Virus record (IMG/VR): IMGVR_UViG_3300042453_003962
Span: 1-34,738 of that record
Strand: one strand, 5' to 3'
DNA length: 34,738 nucleotides
Origin: a virus
Part shown: positions 6,507 through 13,412 of the stretch, in pieces
How the letters are laid out: the number at the start of each line of letters is the position of its first letter
Position numbering within the stretch: position 1 is the first letter of the stretch
Position numbers and translations under genes: made by a program
Notes under the pieces: generated by a model
What the model was told of the DNA's origin: nothing
Database searches by the model: none
The model's input: only the letters and a program-made list of their open reading frames with translations

Positions 6507-7379
6507 ATGTCTTTTGCATCACTAAAAAAGGCCAGCGGTTCTATTGACAAGCTGGCGCGCGAGCTAGAAAAGCTTAATACACCTGCAACCAATTCATCGG
6601 AAGATACTCGTTTCTGGAAGCCAGAACTTGACAAGGCTGGTAACGGCTTTGCTACGATTCGTTTCCTTGCAGCACCTGCTGCTGATGGTGACGATGCTCT
6701 TCCTTGGGTTCGCGTCTTTGATCATGGCTTTCAAGGACCTGGCGGTTGGTACATTGAGAACTCTCTGACGACTATCGGTCAGAAGGATCCTGTCTCAGAG
6801 TACAATTCGATTCTATGGAATTCTGGAATCGAAGCTAACAAGGAGATTGCTCGTAAGCAGAAGCGTCGCTTGAAGTATATCTCCAACATTCTTGTCGTTA
6901 GCGATCCAAAGAATCCTGACAACGAGGGTAAGATCTTTTTGTTCAAGTATGGCAAAAAGATCTTTGACAAGATCACCGAAGCAATGAATCCACAGTTTGA
7001 AGACGAGAAGGCTGTCAATCCATTTGATTTCTGGGCTGGCGCAAACTTCAAGCTTAAGATTCGCAAGTTTGAAGGTTATCCGAACTATGACAAGTCTGAG
7101 TTCGACAAGCCTTCTGCGCTTTATGATGGTGATGATACAAAGCTGGAGAAGCTTTGGAAGTCCGAGTATTCACTCAAGGATTTCCTTGATCCAAAGCACT
7201 TCAAGAGCTATGATGAGCTGAAGACCAAGCTAAATCGTGTTCTTGGTCTTGACGGAGCACCAGCTGCCTCAAAGAGCAAGGCATCGGATGAGAAGCCGGC
7301 ATCAAAGGAGACACCTCCTTGGACTGACGACGAAGACGATGACATGAAGTTGTTTGAGAAGTTGGCTCGCGAGGACTAA
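6507..7379 (+). CDS. 32: Single-stranded DNA-binding protein gp32
   Basis: 290 residues (T4: 301). It coats ssDNA in replication, recombination and repair. The N-terminal part holds the cooperativity region (LARELEKLN). The core OB-type region includes RFWKPELDKAGNGFATIRFL, split as RFWKPELDK and GNGFATIRFL, then YIENSLTTIGQKDPVSEYN and KRRLKYISNILVV. The C-terminus is a flexible, acidic tail (PWTDDEDDDMKLFEKL) that in T4 recruits partner proteins such as gp59. The T4 zinc cysteines are absent, as in cyanophage-type gp32. It has its own promoter upstream and a strong terminator 18 bases after the stop. Confidence 0.95.
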   Translation: MSFASLKKASGSIDKLARELEKLNTPATNSSEDTRFWKPELDKAGNGFATIRFLAAPAADGDDALPWVRVFDHGFQGPGGWYIENSLTTIGQKDPVSEYNSILWNSGIEANKEIARKQKRRLKYISNILVVSDPKNPDNEGKIFLFKYGKKIFDKITEAMNPQFEDEKAVNPFDFWAGANFKLKIRKFEGYPNYDKSEFDKPSALYDGDDTKLEKLWKSEYSLKDFLDPKHFKSYDELKTKLNRVLGLDGAPAASKSKASDEKPASKETPPWTDDEDDDMKLFEKLARED

Positions 7380-7397
7380 GTACTGAGCGAGTAGCGA

Positions 7398-7427
7398 AAG
7401 AGGGGAGTGAAAGCTCCCCTCTTTTTT
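7398..7427 (+). terminator. Rho-independent terminator of gp32
   Basis: Ten-bp stem aagaggggag (7398-7407) with ctcccctctt (7414-7423), closed by a TGAAAG loop that can form a U-G-closed GAAA tetraloop, followed by a T run to 7427. The T run includes the first bases of the convergent gene's stop codon. It faces gp32; in the other direction there is only a weak CTTTC. Confidence 0.92.
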
Positions 7428-8949
7428 ATGACATGGATTGTATTCCCATCATATTTTGAACACGCATCAATGTGTTGTCTTCATTTCTCACACTTGCTAC
7501 CGGAGCATTGGCGGCAGAAGATTGAGGTGGAGATGGAATTTGATTTCCACCACCTCCATTGTTGATGTTATTGATTACTGGCGCCTGAGATTGATTCATT
7601 TGATCTCTTTTCGTCTGTCTTTCCTCAGACATGTTTGATAAAACCTCACCTGTTTGTCTTTGTGGTTGCTGCTGCATTTCAGCTGCAATTGGTGCAGGTT
7701 TCATTTGTTCCGGAATTGCCATTCCTGTTGCTGGCATGGTTTGAAGATTGAGATCCCTCGTTAGCGATCCTTGTTGCTGCATCATATATGGTTGATTTAC
7801 TGGATTTTCATTAGTTGGCTCTTTTTCGGCCGACGGCTGTCCTTGAGGATTCAAAGTCACTTTTCCGTAGTTTTGTTCGCCAGGAGTAAAGAAAGTTGAT
7901 TGTAGTTGTGGTTTTACCTCTTGAGGTTGAACTTGAGCAACTTCTTTTGGCAATTCATTTGTCAATGGTCGATTGGGCGTTTCTTCTTTTTGTGGTAGTT
8001 GTTGCGCCATTTGGGTTGGTTGTGGCTTTGGAATATTTTTTCCGTATTTCTCACTAATTGAATTTATATCCTTTAAATATTTTCCAGGATCTGCTGTAAA
8101 ATATCCAGATTTGCCTAAAGCATCAGTTGCAGCTTTGAAATCTTTTGATTGTAAAACATCCTTGTATCTTGAATCTTTTTCAATAAGATTGAGCCAGTCT
8201 TTTCCGGCATCTTCTACTTTTTCATATTTTCTAAATTTTTCACGTTTACTGATCTCTTTTCCTTCAACGACTTCTTTAGTTGCTGAGGTTGATGAGGGTT
8301 TGTTTTCTCTTGTTTCCTTTATACCAAAAGGATTGTTTGAATCTTTTGGCATTTTTTTTCCATGCCCGCTTTCAAGCGATGCTTGAGATGCACCCAGTCG
8401 CGCAAGAACATCTGCATTTTGCAGTCCCTTATCAAGAGCTGTTTGATAAATGGAATCGTACATTTTTTTGTGAAAGTCTTCGCGTGGATTTGATTTTTTT
8501 TGTTCTTGTACGTTGTTTTCTGGTTTTTGTTGCTGCAATGATGTTGACTGTAAAACTGGAGATGATTGTGGAGTCATTGAAGATTGTGGTGATTCAACAT
8601 TTGAATTTTCATCTTCATTATTTTTAAAGAAATCAACCATTTTTTCCAAATTTATTTGTGGTTGATTGTTGCTATCTTTTTCTTCCAAGTTTTCAGTAAG
8701 TGCTGTTAGCATGTTAGTCATGTTTTGTATTGTCTTGTTTGTTCCTGCAAGACCTAAATTTTCTTCTTGTTTATTTCTAAATGTTGGATTATTTCTCACA
8801 TCTTCGAAAGAGTTTCGACTTTTTTCTTGATCCCTTCTTTCAACAGATGGATCTCCAAATATCTTTGAATAGGTATTTGTTACGTTTTCTGTAACAGTAT
8901 CGGCTAAATCTTTTATTGGACTATTTCTATTGATTTGTTCGTTTTCCAT
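7426..8949 (-). CDS. Tail/hub protein with glucosaminidase domain, in the tape-measure position
   Basis: 507-residue protein with a central glucosaminidase (FlgJ/LytN-like, N-acetylglucosaminidase) domain at about residues 155-305. The likely catalytic glutamate is E193 in QASLESGHGKK, with NNPFGIK and a YEKVEDAGKDW helix after it. Flanking regions are low-complexity: residues 110-155 and 310-480 are Gln/Pro/Asn-rich and probably disordered. No membrane segment is seen. It follows the gp26 chaperone, where other tailed phages have the tape measure (T4 gp29, 590 residues). It may be a tape measure carrying a wall-cutting domain, or a separate virion lysin replacing the lysozyme missing from gp5. 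The domain call is firm; the structural role is inferred. Confidence 0.8.
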   Translation of the reverse strand: MENEQINRNSPIKDLADTVTENVTNTYSKIFGDPSVERRDQEKSRNSFEDVRNNPTFRNKQEENLGLAGTNKTIQNMTNMLTALTENLEEKDSNNQPQINLEKMVDFFKNNEDENSNVESPQSSMTPQSSPVLQSTSLQQQKPENNVQEQKKSNPREDFHKKMYDSIYQTALDKGLQNADVLARLGASQASLESGHGKKMPKDSNNPFGIKETRENKPSSTSATKEVVEGKEISKREKFRKYEKVEDAGKDWLNLIEKDSRYKDVLQSKDFKAATDALGKSGYFTADPGKYLKDINSISEKYGKNIPKPQPTQMAQQLPQKEETPNRPLTNELPKEVAQVQPQEVKPQLQSTFFTPGEQNYGKVTLNPQGQPSAEKEPTNENPVNQPYMMQQQGSLTRDLNLQTMPATGMAIPEQMKPAPIAAEMQQQPQRQTGEVLSNMSEERQTKRDQMNQSQAPVINNINNGGGGNQIPSPPQSSAANAPVASVRNEDNTLMRVQNMMGIQSMS

Positions 8950-8976
8950 TTTTATCTTTGCCTTGATCTAGTAGTT

Positions 8977-9171
8977 TTACTTTCTTTGTGCTGCCATATC
9001 TTTTAGTCTTTGATTTTCTTTTTCGATGTGCTGGGCTAGCAATATTACATAGACATCTCTTTCCCAGGGTATCATATTTTCTAGTTCACTTAGACTATAA
9101 TGATAATTGTGCATCATCGTAAAGTTAGTTTGAAAATAATTTGTCAAACTTTCATGACCAAGGCTTATGCG
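8977..9171 (-). CDS. -1 frame extension of gp26, read only by ribosomal frameshift (predicted)
   Basis: A 64-codon open frame, -1 relative to gp26, running from the slippery site (9171) to a TAA at 8977-8979. It includes HNYHYSLSELENM, then PWERDVYVILLAQHIEKEN and a basic C-terminus. The 'xxSLSELxxMxxWE' look resembles the downstream half of tail assembly chaperone pairs such as P2 E+E'. The first ATG codons (9115-9117 and 9112-9114) have no Shine-Dalgarno sequence, and the conserved-looking part starts immediately after them, so separate initiation is unlikely. The frameshifted fusion would be 247 + 64 = about 311 residues. It fills the otherwise unexplained gap between gp26 and the glucosaminidase gene. 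Confidence 0.72.
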   Translation of the reverse strand, partial: RISLGHESLTNYFQTNFTMMHNYHYSLSELENMIPWERDVYVILLAQHIEKENQRLKDMAAQRK

Positions 9172-9911
9172 AAAAAACTTGTCAGGCCCTCCAAAGGTAT
9201 TACATGATTAAATCCGCACTTGTTGCATGTATGTTCAATGTTTGATTTTATACTTGGCATTGTTTTGAAAAAATTGTCGATTTTGTCAAAACTTGATTTT
9301 GGAATATTTTCAATGTATTCTAAAACATCTTTTTTTTCCATTTCTTTGATATAGTATATACCATCTTTATCGAAGAAATAGTCGATACTATTGATAATCA
9401 TATCCAAAGCAGTTTCTATTGAAGTTTTTTTGTTTTTGCTTGCAAGCGTTTCAACAGCATTGAATGAAGGATATTTCATCATGACACCAACATCTTTTGT
9501 AAAGAATATTGTCTTGTTATGATTTGGTTTCTTTTCAATGACGGTTGAATTTAAAATATCGTGTTCAAATTGCATTAGATTATTGCATTCTTTGTCTTCT
9601 ACTGTATTTTTACAACGAAATGACATATTTACTTTTTCATTTATTGATCTTGCTCTTAAATGAATGAAGAAATATTCTATGTCAAATGAAGACATTTCAT
9701 TTATATCAAAGTTGGTTTCGACTATACAATTTTTGACAATTTGTCTTACGGCGTCAACGATTGATTTTTCGTTTGATTCCGTTTTTTGTTCTTCAAGTGC
9801 CATCAATAGAATTTTTTGTTCTTTTACTAGAAATGGTCTAAACTTTAGTTTTTTGCCTGTTGAAGGTAATTCAAACTCATATATTGGCAAATCAATTTTA
9901 GGTAAATTCAT
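9165..9911 (-). CDS. 26: Tail assembly chaperone / baseplate hub protein gp26
   Basis: 248 residues (T4 gp26: 208). Opens with PKIDLPIYEFELPSTGKKL then FRPFLVKEQKILLMALEEQ, the hallmark of the T4 gp26 baseplate-hub family; FDIEYFFIHLRARSI and VMMKYPSF follow. Four cysteines, at FRCKNTVEDKECN and HTCNKCGF, could bind zinc. In T4, gp26 is needed for hub assembly. By position (after a tube-fold protein, before a tape-measure candidate) and by its 3' slippery site, it looks like the upstream member of a tail assembly chaperone pair. Main product ends at 9165; a minor frameshift product would continue to 8977. Confidence 0.85.
   Translation of the reverse strand: MNLPKIDLPIYEFELPSTGKKLKFRPFLVKEQKILLMALEEQKTESNEKSIVDAVRQIVKNCIVETNFDINEMSSFDIEYFFIHLRARSINEKVNMSFRCKNTVEDKECNNLMQFEHDILNSTVIEKKPNHNKTIFFTKDVGVMMKYPSFNAVETLASKNKKTSIETALDMIINSIDYFFDKDGIYYIKEMEKKDVLEYIENIPKSSFDKIDNFFKTMPSIKSNIEHTCNKCGFNHVIPLEGLTSFFA
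9171..9177 (-). other. Slippery heptamer T_TTT_TTC for -1 frameshifting
   Basis: In the gp26 frame the mRNA reads AGT TTT TTC GCA TAA. T_TTT_TTC fits the X_XXY_YYZ rule for -1 slippage and sits two codons before the stop. A 7-bp hairpin (agtttga/tcaaact, minus strand, 9150-9127) starts 20 bases downstream; that spacing is longer than usual, so its role is uncertain. Confidence 0.75.
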
Positions 9912-9931
9912 GATTTAGATTTATCCTTTCT

Positions 9932-10591
9932 TTATCTTTGTCGACCAGGATTTGTTTCTCGTGCTGTTCTAGGAGGTTGCGTTGAAGAAACATATTTTGT
10001 ATTTTCATAAGGGCTATACTCATTTGAATAATAAAAATAGTCATAACTAAACGATACGGCAACGCGAGTTATTTCTTCACTTGTCCAACTCATTGTCACA
10101 GGACTAACAGATACTGGATACGCATTTACAATGTAAATTGAATAGCTACGACCCTGATTTACATCGAAGCACTCTATTATAATTTCTTTTGCGTACTCAG
10201 TCTTGTATTTGAAATTGTGATACGCGATTTCTGGTTTTTGTGAGGCTGATACTGGATAAGTATTAATCCAATTCATCCAATCTTCAAAAACTCTTTTTTC
10301 TACCATTCCTGTTAAAGGTTGTTTACTAATATTTCCTGTGCAAAAAAACATACAAGTTATTTCACTAAAAAATGACTGTACTGGATATTTAACTACAGGA
10401 CCATAGGTTCTATGTTCAAATGTGTTGAGACTTCTACCTGGTATTTCTACGGATTCACATTTATACTCAAGTTGTGAATCGGAAGATAATGATCCAGGAA
10501 TTCCTTGTGGAAATCTTACTTGAAATCTACTTTGTCTTTGAAAATCAGAGTACTTGTTTATAGCTGATAGAAATTTATTGATATCTGCCAT
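9932..10591 (-). CDS. Tail tube-fold protein (gp19/gp54-like)
   Basis: 219-residue protein with features of the T4 tail-tube fold shared by gp19 and the tube-initiator proteins gp54/gp48: RFQVRFPQGIPGS, a CESVEIPGRSL strand-loop, YGPVVKYPV, a FEDWMNWINTYP helix and a C-terminal beta region with NAYPVSVSPVTMSW and VAVSFSYDYFYY. Such proteins stack as hexameric rings to form the tube or its base. It lies just upstream of gp26 in the operon, with AAAGGA before the ATG at 10591. Since gp48 is at 11644, this could be gp54 or a second tube protein; I cannot tell which from sequence alone. Confidence 0.75.
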   Translation of the reverse strand: MADINKFLSAINKYSDFQRQSRFQVRFPQGIPGSLSSDSQLEYKCESVEIPGRSLNTFEHRTYGPVVKYPVQSFFSEITCMFFCTGNISKQPLTGMVEKRVFEDWMNWINTYPVSASQKPEIAYHNFKYKTEYAKEIIIECFDVNQGRSYSIYIVNAYPVSVSPVTMSWTSEEITRVAVSFSYDYFYYSNEYSPYENTKYVSSTQPPRTARETNPGRQR

Positions 10592-10603
10592 CTTTATTTC
10601 CTT

Positions 10604-11164
10604 TTAGATTGGCGAAGCATTTTTATTTTTTTCAGGATATATGAAACTTTCAACAGGCAATGACGCCGCAATATCCCATTCACTTGCATCTATTTTTATG
10701 AATCTTGAACGTATGTTTGATGTCAAATATCTTTTCACTGCTGGTTTAGCATCAATTGGAAGATTTTTTAAGACGGCATATGTGAATGTAAATCTTGTCT
10801 TTTCGTCATATTTGTTGTCATTTGTAAACACACTCAATTGATTTAGAAGACCCAATCTTGTTCCTACCGAAAGATAATGTAAATTAACTCCAATAAATCC
10901 ATCTCCAAATCTATCAAATGGAATGACTAGAGGAAACATGTCGTATCTTGGTAATATGTCTTTCGTTTTTGGATTATACACAAAGAAATACATTGCGCCA
11001 AGATGAAATGACGTTTCTTTGCGTTTTGTGTCGCGCAAAAGATCTCTGCGGCTAGAACTTTTTAGTTCATCCGCTTTTTTTTGAATCCATTCTCTAGCTT
11101 TTTGTGTGCTAGCGGATAAATTCGCTCGTTCTATTCTTCTTTGTCTTTTGTCTATAATTGGCAT
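10604..11164 (-). CDS. Conserved T4-like virion assembly protein, possibly gp2-like
   Basis: 186 residues. The N-terminus is basic and helical (KRQRRIERANLSASTQKARE, then EWIQKKADELKSSSRR). It is followed by an alpha/beta part with MYFFVYNPKTKDILPRYDMF, PFDRFGDGFIGVNLHYLS and SEWDIAASLPVESF. I recall this YDP/LPYYD...NLHYL pattern from T4-like phage proteins sometimes annotated as DNA end protector gp2, and in T4 genes 2 and 4 are neighbours, which fits the position just after gp4. The assignment is tentative. No Shine-Dalgarno is evident; an AATAAATA element ends 5 bases before the ATG. Confidence 0.7.
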   Translation of the reverse strand: MPIIDKRQRRIERANLSASTQKAREWIQKKADELKSSSRRDLLRDTKRKETSFHLGAMYFFVYNPKTKDILPRYDMFPLVIPFDRFGDGFIGVNLHYLSVGTRLGLLNQLSVFTNDNKYDEKTRFTFTYAVLKNLPIDAKPAVKRYLTSNIRSRFIKIDASEWDIAASLPVESFIYPEKNKNASPI

Positions 11165-11169
11165 AATGA

Positions 11170-11177
11170 TATTTATT
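11170..11177 (-). promoter_or_regulatory. Possible late promoter (AATAAATA) at the gp4 end
   Basis: The minus strand reads AATAAATA, overlapping the gp4 stop codon and lying 5 bases before the next ATG (11164). If used, its transcript would start at or near that ATG, so it would be leaderless. The spacing argues against full function. Confidence 0.35.
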
Positions 11178-11610
11178 TGATTCCAAGATCATTTTCTGTG
11201 AGAACCTTGAATTGCCAATTTCGGTCGAGACAGTATTCCTGAGCTGCTTTCCACTTGGCATCATTGACTCCCCAAGTGACTATTTCGGTTATGTATTTTT
11301 GCGTTACTCTTGATCTTTTCTTAGGCGGCACTGACTCTTTTTGTGGCTTTATTTCCCATATCATCTCTCGTATCTTGTTGTCTTTATCGCGAACTTTGAC
11401 ATAGAAATCGGGAAAGTAACGATGCACTTTGCGATCAACGGGAGAGAGATAAGGTATCACTATTTCTTCAGAAGACCATTGTATGACTGACGGGTTTTCA
11501 TCAAGAAAAACCATGACACGACGCTCCCAAAGACTACGATATATGATTCGTGTGGGATCTCCGCGATATTTTTGACTATTTGTTGGTATGAAGCGGCCTT
11601 TGTATGACAT
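11173..11610 (-). CDS. 4: Head completion protein gp4
   Basis: 145 residues (T4: 150). gp4 (with gp50/65 synonyms in T4) acts at the head neck before tail joining and has a nuclease-like fold related to TnsA/PD-(D/E)XK enzymes. The family pattern is clear: MSYKGRFIPTN, YRGDPTRIIYRSLWERR, VIQWSSEEIVIPYLSP, the HRYFPDFYV core, IWEIKPQKE (E-x-K) and a C-terminal NWQFKVLTENDLG. D and E-x-K in the core are the possible catalytic residues. I place the start at ATG 11610; an in-frame upstream start at 11664 adds 18 residues not expected in this family. It is the first gene of the minus-strand block, divergent from gp48. Confidence 0.88.
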   Translation of the reverse strand: MSYKGRFIPTNSQKYRGDPTRIIYRSLWERRVMVFLDENPSVIQWSSEEIVIPYLSPVDRKVHRYFPDFYVKVRDKDNKIREMIWEIKPQKESVPPKKRSRVTQKYITEIVTWGVNDAKWKAAQEYCLDRNWQFKVLTENDLGIK

Positions 11611-11618
11611 GATAAATA
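11611..11618 (+). promoter_or_regulatory. Late promoter (GATAAATA) for the baseplate operon
   Basis: GATAAATA fits the NATAAATA late consensus of cyanophage-type T4-like phages and ends 25 bases before the gp48 ATG. It lies in the 33-base gap between the divergent gp4 and gp48 starts and would drive gp48 onward. Confidence 0.6.
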
Positions 11619-11643
11619 TAGTAAAAGTTACGGAAATATTTAG

Positions 11644-12792
11644 ATGGCAGCAGATTATAGACAAGCTACAAGAAAAGATGATTTTGGCGGTAGAATGGGG
11701 GCTGGACCCTTAGCTACGCTTGCAAACAATCCCTATCAATTTTCTTCTTTGAATTATCCTATTGACATTGAAAATCTATCACATGCTATGCTATTTAATA
11801 TCAATGTTCACGATAATTCAAATGATTTGTCAAAACGAGAAACACCCGCCGAAAATGCTACAGGACCAAATGCAGGATTTCAGTCAAGAAGAGATCGAAA
11901 TCTTCAAAATACTCCTAGTTTAACAAGAAAATTTACAAGAATAAAAAGAGCCATTTCATTGTATATGCCTGATACGATAGTTGTTGATAATAGACAAAAC
12001 TTTGAAACTCCAAGCTTGTTGGAAAAACTTGGTATTATTGGTACTAGTTTAGTTGCAGGAACACAAGCATTAACTGGATCTCTTGGAGAAGCAGGTAATT
12101 TAGCGATAGGATTAACAGGCGGAGCAGCCGCCGCAGCCGCTGCCGTGGGAGCCGCGACAGGTGCGGTAGCCCGCCAGCGCGGCATGGATCCAAGTTTAGC
12201 TGCAAGAATAGGTTCTGGAACAATGGGTCTTAGTAAATTTGATAGAGGTGTATTGACACCAGCATTAAGAACAGCTACTAGTTTATTTGGTTATGCTCTC
12301 AATCCTGTTGTTGAAGTTTTATATGTTAGTCCTCTTCTTAGAGCGTTTAATTTTGATTTTATTTTTTCTCCAAAAAGTGCAAAAGAAGCTGATGATGTTT
12401 GGAAAATAATTTATGAATTTAGAAGACATTCAGCTCCTGAATTTCTTAATAATAGCCAAAGTGGAGTAGGATCGCTAGTAAACTACATTATGATTCCACC
12501 ATCCCAGTTTGAGATAACATTTTTGAGAAAAGGACAATCAAATCCAAATCCAAATCCTGACGTAAATTCAAATGAAAGAATCAATGGTAGTGCTGGTACT
12601 GGCGGAGGATTTGTCGAAAACACTAATCTTCCTAGACTTTCTACATGTGTTTTAAGTGATGTCATGGTCGACTATACACCAACAGGCGGATTTGTAACAT
12701 TTGATGATGGAATGCCAGTTCAAATAAGAATGAGACTATCTTTCATAGAAACCAATATCATAACAAGAGAAATGGTTGATGAGGGCTACTAA
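11644..12792 (+). CDS. 48: Baseplate tail tube cap protein gp48
   Basis: 382 residues (T4: 364). In T4, gp48 caps the hub and starts the tail tube with gp54. Supporting features are LNYPIDIENLSHAMLFNI near the N-terminus, RIKRAISLYMPDTIVVD (about 99-115), SAKEADDVWKIIYEFRRH (about 247-264), and a C-terminal gp48-like end with PRLSTCVLSDVMVDYTPTGG and IRMRLSFIETNIITRE. Residues 135-180 form a Gly/Ala-rich hydrophobic stretch with seven alanines in a row (about 160-166), coded in noticeably GC-rich DNA (12115-12185). It heads the plus-strand baseplate operon; its TAA overlaps the gp53 ATG by one base. Confidence 0.85.
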   Translation: MAADYRQATRKDDFGGRMGAGPLATLANNPYQFSSLNYPIDIENLSHAMLFNINVHDNSNDLSKRETPAENATGPNAGFQSRRDRNLQNTPSLTRKFTRIKRAISLYMPDTIVVDNRQNFETPSLLEKLGIIGTSLVAGTQALTGSLGEAGNLAIGLTGGAAAAAAAVGAATGAVARQRGMDPSLAARIGSGTMGLSKFDRGVLTPALRTATSLFGYALNPVVEVLYVSPLLRAFNFDFIFSPKSAKEADDVWKIIYEFRRHSAPEFLNNSQSGVGSLVNYIMIPPSQFEITFLRKGQSNPNPNPDVNSNERINGSAGTGGGFVENTNLPRLSTCVLSDVMVDYTPTGGFVTFDDGMPVQIRMRLSFIETNIITREMVDEGY

Positions 12793-13412
12793 TGGCATAT
12801 TTTACTGATTTTCCCATAGCTTTATACGATCTAACAAATTCATCAAACAAGAGTCTCAAACTTGTATCGAATTTATTTGTTCGCACTAGATTTTTACCTA
12901 GTATTGAAAATGAATCTACAGTATTTTACAAGTATCAAATTTCTGATGGTGATACTCCAGAAATACTAGCTTCAAAATACTACGGCAATTCAAATCGTCA
13001 TTGGATCATTCTTCTTGCAAATAACATAACTGATCCGACATACGACTGGCCATTGACATATACAAATTTTTCATCTTATGTTGAAAACAAATATGGTTCA
13101 ATTGCAACTGCAAAAACAACATATCATCACTACGAAAAAGTGGTGACAAAAACGGATTCTGTCACAGGAACCATAACAGTAAACAAGTATGAACTTGACT
13201 ACAACACATATGCAAATTTGGCATCAAGTAGTACGGAAACAATCAATTTGAAAGATGGTAATACCGTTCAAATAGTTACGACCAAGAATGCTGTATCATA
13301 TTACGACTATGAAGAAGAACAAAATGAAGCAAAAAGAGAAATAAAGATAATAAACGCTGCATATGCTCTTCAAATAGAACAAGAACTATTTTCTATATTG
13401 ACAAATGTCTGA
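12792..13412 (+). CDS. 53: Baseplate wedge protein gp53
   Basis: 206 residues (T4: 196). gp53 joins wedge subunits to each other and to the hub, and its central domain has a LysM-like fold. Here YKYQISDGDTPEILASKYYG followed by NSNRHWIILLANNITDP is that LysM-like segment (about 47-80). The N-terminus (YFTDFPIALYDL) and a YEEEQNEAKREIKIINAAY helix near the C-terminus match the family. It is coupled to gp48 upstream (1-base overlap) and gp27 downstream (8-base overlap). Confidence 0.92.
   Translation: MAYFTDFPIALYDLTNSSNKSLKLVSNLFVRTRFLPSIENESTVFYKYQISDGDTPEILASKYYGNSNRHWIILLANNITDPTYDWPLTYTNFSSYVENKYGSIATAKTTYHHYEKVVTKTDSVTGTITVNKYELDYNTYANLASSSTETINLKDGNTVQIVTTKNAVSYYDYEEEQNEAKREIKIINAAYALQIEQELFSILTNV

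Noticed and set aside
9112-9117. Independent start (ATG ATG) for the small ORF after gp26
   Set aside because: No Shine-Dalgarno upstream, and the open frame extends back exactly to the slippery heptamer, so frameshift access is the better explanation.
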